DNA of 64,000 nt from Psococerastis gibbosa. Taxonomy: Eukaryota > Arthropoda > Insecta > Psocodea > Psocidae. Positions 63,848-64,000 of this stretch are shown piece by piece. Made by a program: the position numbers and the translations under genes. Below the pieces are notes generated by a model. That model saw only the letters and a program-made list of their open reading frames with translations, ran no database searches and was not told the DNA's origin. How positions within the stretch are numbered: position 1 is the first letter of the stretch; each line of letters starts with the position of its first letter. The stretch lies in NCBI GenBank assembly GCA_963971405.1, contig OZ020485.1:5022001-5086000 (forward strand), written 5' to 3'.

Positions 63848-64000
63848 CGCTGTGTTGGTTAAGAGTTTAACTCGCTTTAACCAAGGCAGAAGTGCGTTTA
63901 GCTAACACGCTAGCGCCGGATAGCTGAGTTTTCGACGAATGTTAACTTAACTCAACTTAGCACACTTAGCTAGATTTAACTATTAGTATAATATACATTA
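63848..64000. mobile_element. Partial relative of the 660-bp inverted-repeat element
   Basis: GAAGTGCGTTTAGCTAACAC, GGATAGCTGAG, ATGTTAACTTAACTC and AGCACACTTAGCTAGATTTA follow in order the inverse of the left arm at 61403-61560. The window ends before the expected terminus, so its extent is unknown. Confidence 0.5.

Overview
The window is eukaryotic, AT-rich, intergenic-type DNA packed with transposable elements, almost certainly from an arthropod and most likely an insect. That assignment rests on the element mix: 3'-terminal scraps of several insect-type non-LTR retrotransposons, Harbinger-, hAT-, mariner- and Mutator-like MITEs, tRNA-derived SINEs, and Penelope-like terminal motifs. I found no host gene I can defend. 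Every recognisable coding stretch is the C-terminal end of a retrotransposon reverse transcriptase or RNase H, mostly 5'-truncated and broken. There are no bacterial features such as operons, ribosome binding sites or CRISPR arrays.

Layout. 1-10 kb: a palindromic MITE (family A), a candidate 5S-rRNA-derived SINE, short MITE C, Penelope-like repeats, MITE B, tRNA-derived SINEs, a hAT-like element with an 8-bp target duplication, and the first ~860-bp repeat G. 10-20 kb: a LINE RNase H fragment split by a hAT MITE, a LINE tail with an 18-bp duplication, three more MITEs around 12-13 kb, a TTAA-flanked MITE at 14.7 kb, a composite LINE/Penelope-like unit at 15.8-16.3 kb, MITEs C and A at 17.2-17.8 kb, and two LINE fragments at 19.2-20.2 kb. 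20-30 kb: a 12-13-bp tandem repeat, foldback elements around 22.2-23.0 kb, a MITE A whose end is replaced by a minisatellite, SINEs and LINE tails. 30-40 kb: LINE and SINE copies, and a nested pair of inverted-repeat elements at 37.0-38.0 kb. 40-50 kb: MITE B inside a SINE, a SINE inside a LINE, a LINE inside MITE A, and an RTE-like tail with a 15-bp duplication. 50-64 kb: another SINE, a poly(A)-tailed LINE, a second copy of the composite unit, more LINE tails, repeat G in reverse, and a hAT MITE nested in a 660-bp inverted-repeat element whose relative is cut by the window end.

The elements do not cooperate as a pathway. What the sequence records is layered transposition. Exact target duplications and related uninterrupted copies let the order of insertion be read at several places (40.7-41.8 kb, 42.6-43.4 kb, 37.0-38.0 kb, 10.4 kb, 61.4-62.1 kb). 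The most unusual items are the 5S-headed SINE family, the MITE families built from shared interchangeable modules, the nested 37-38 kb structure, and the many long G/C homopolymer runs in otherwise AT-rich DNA. All family names below are assigned by reading only; no database was searched.
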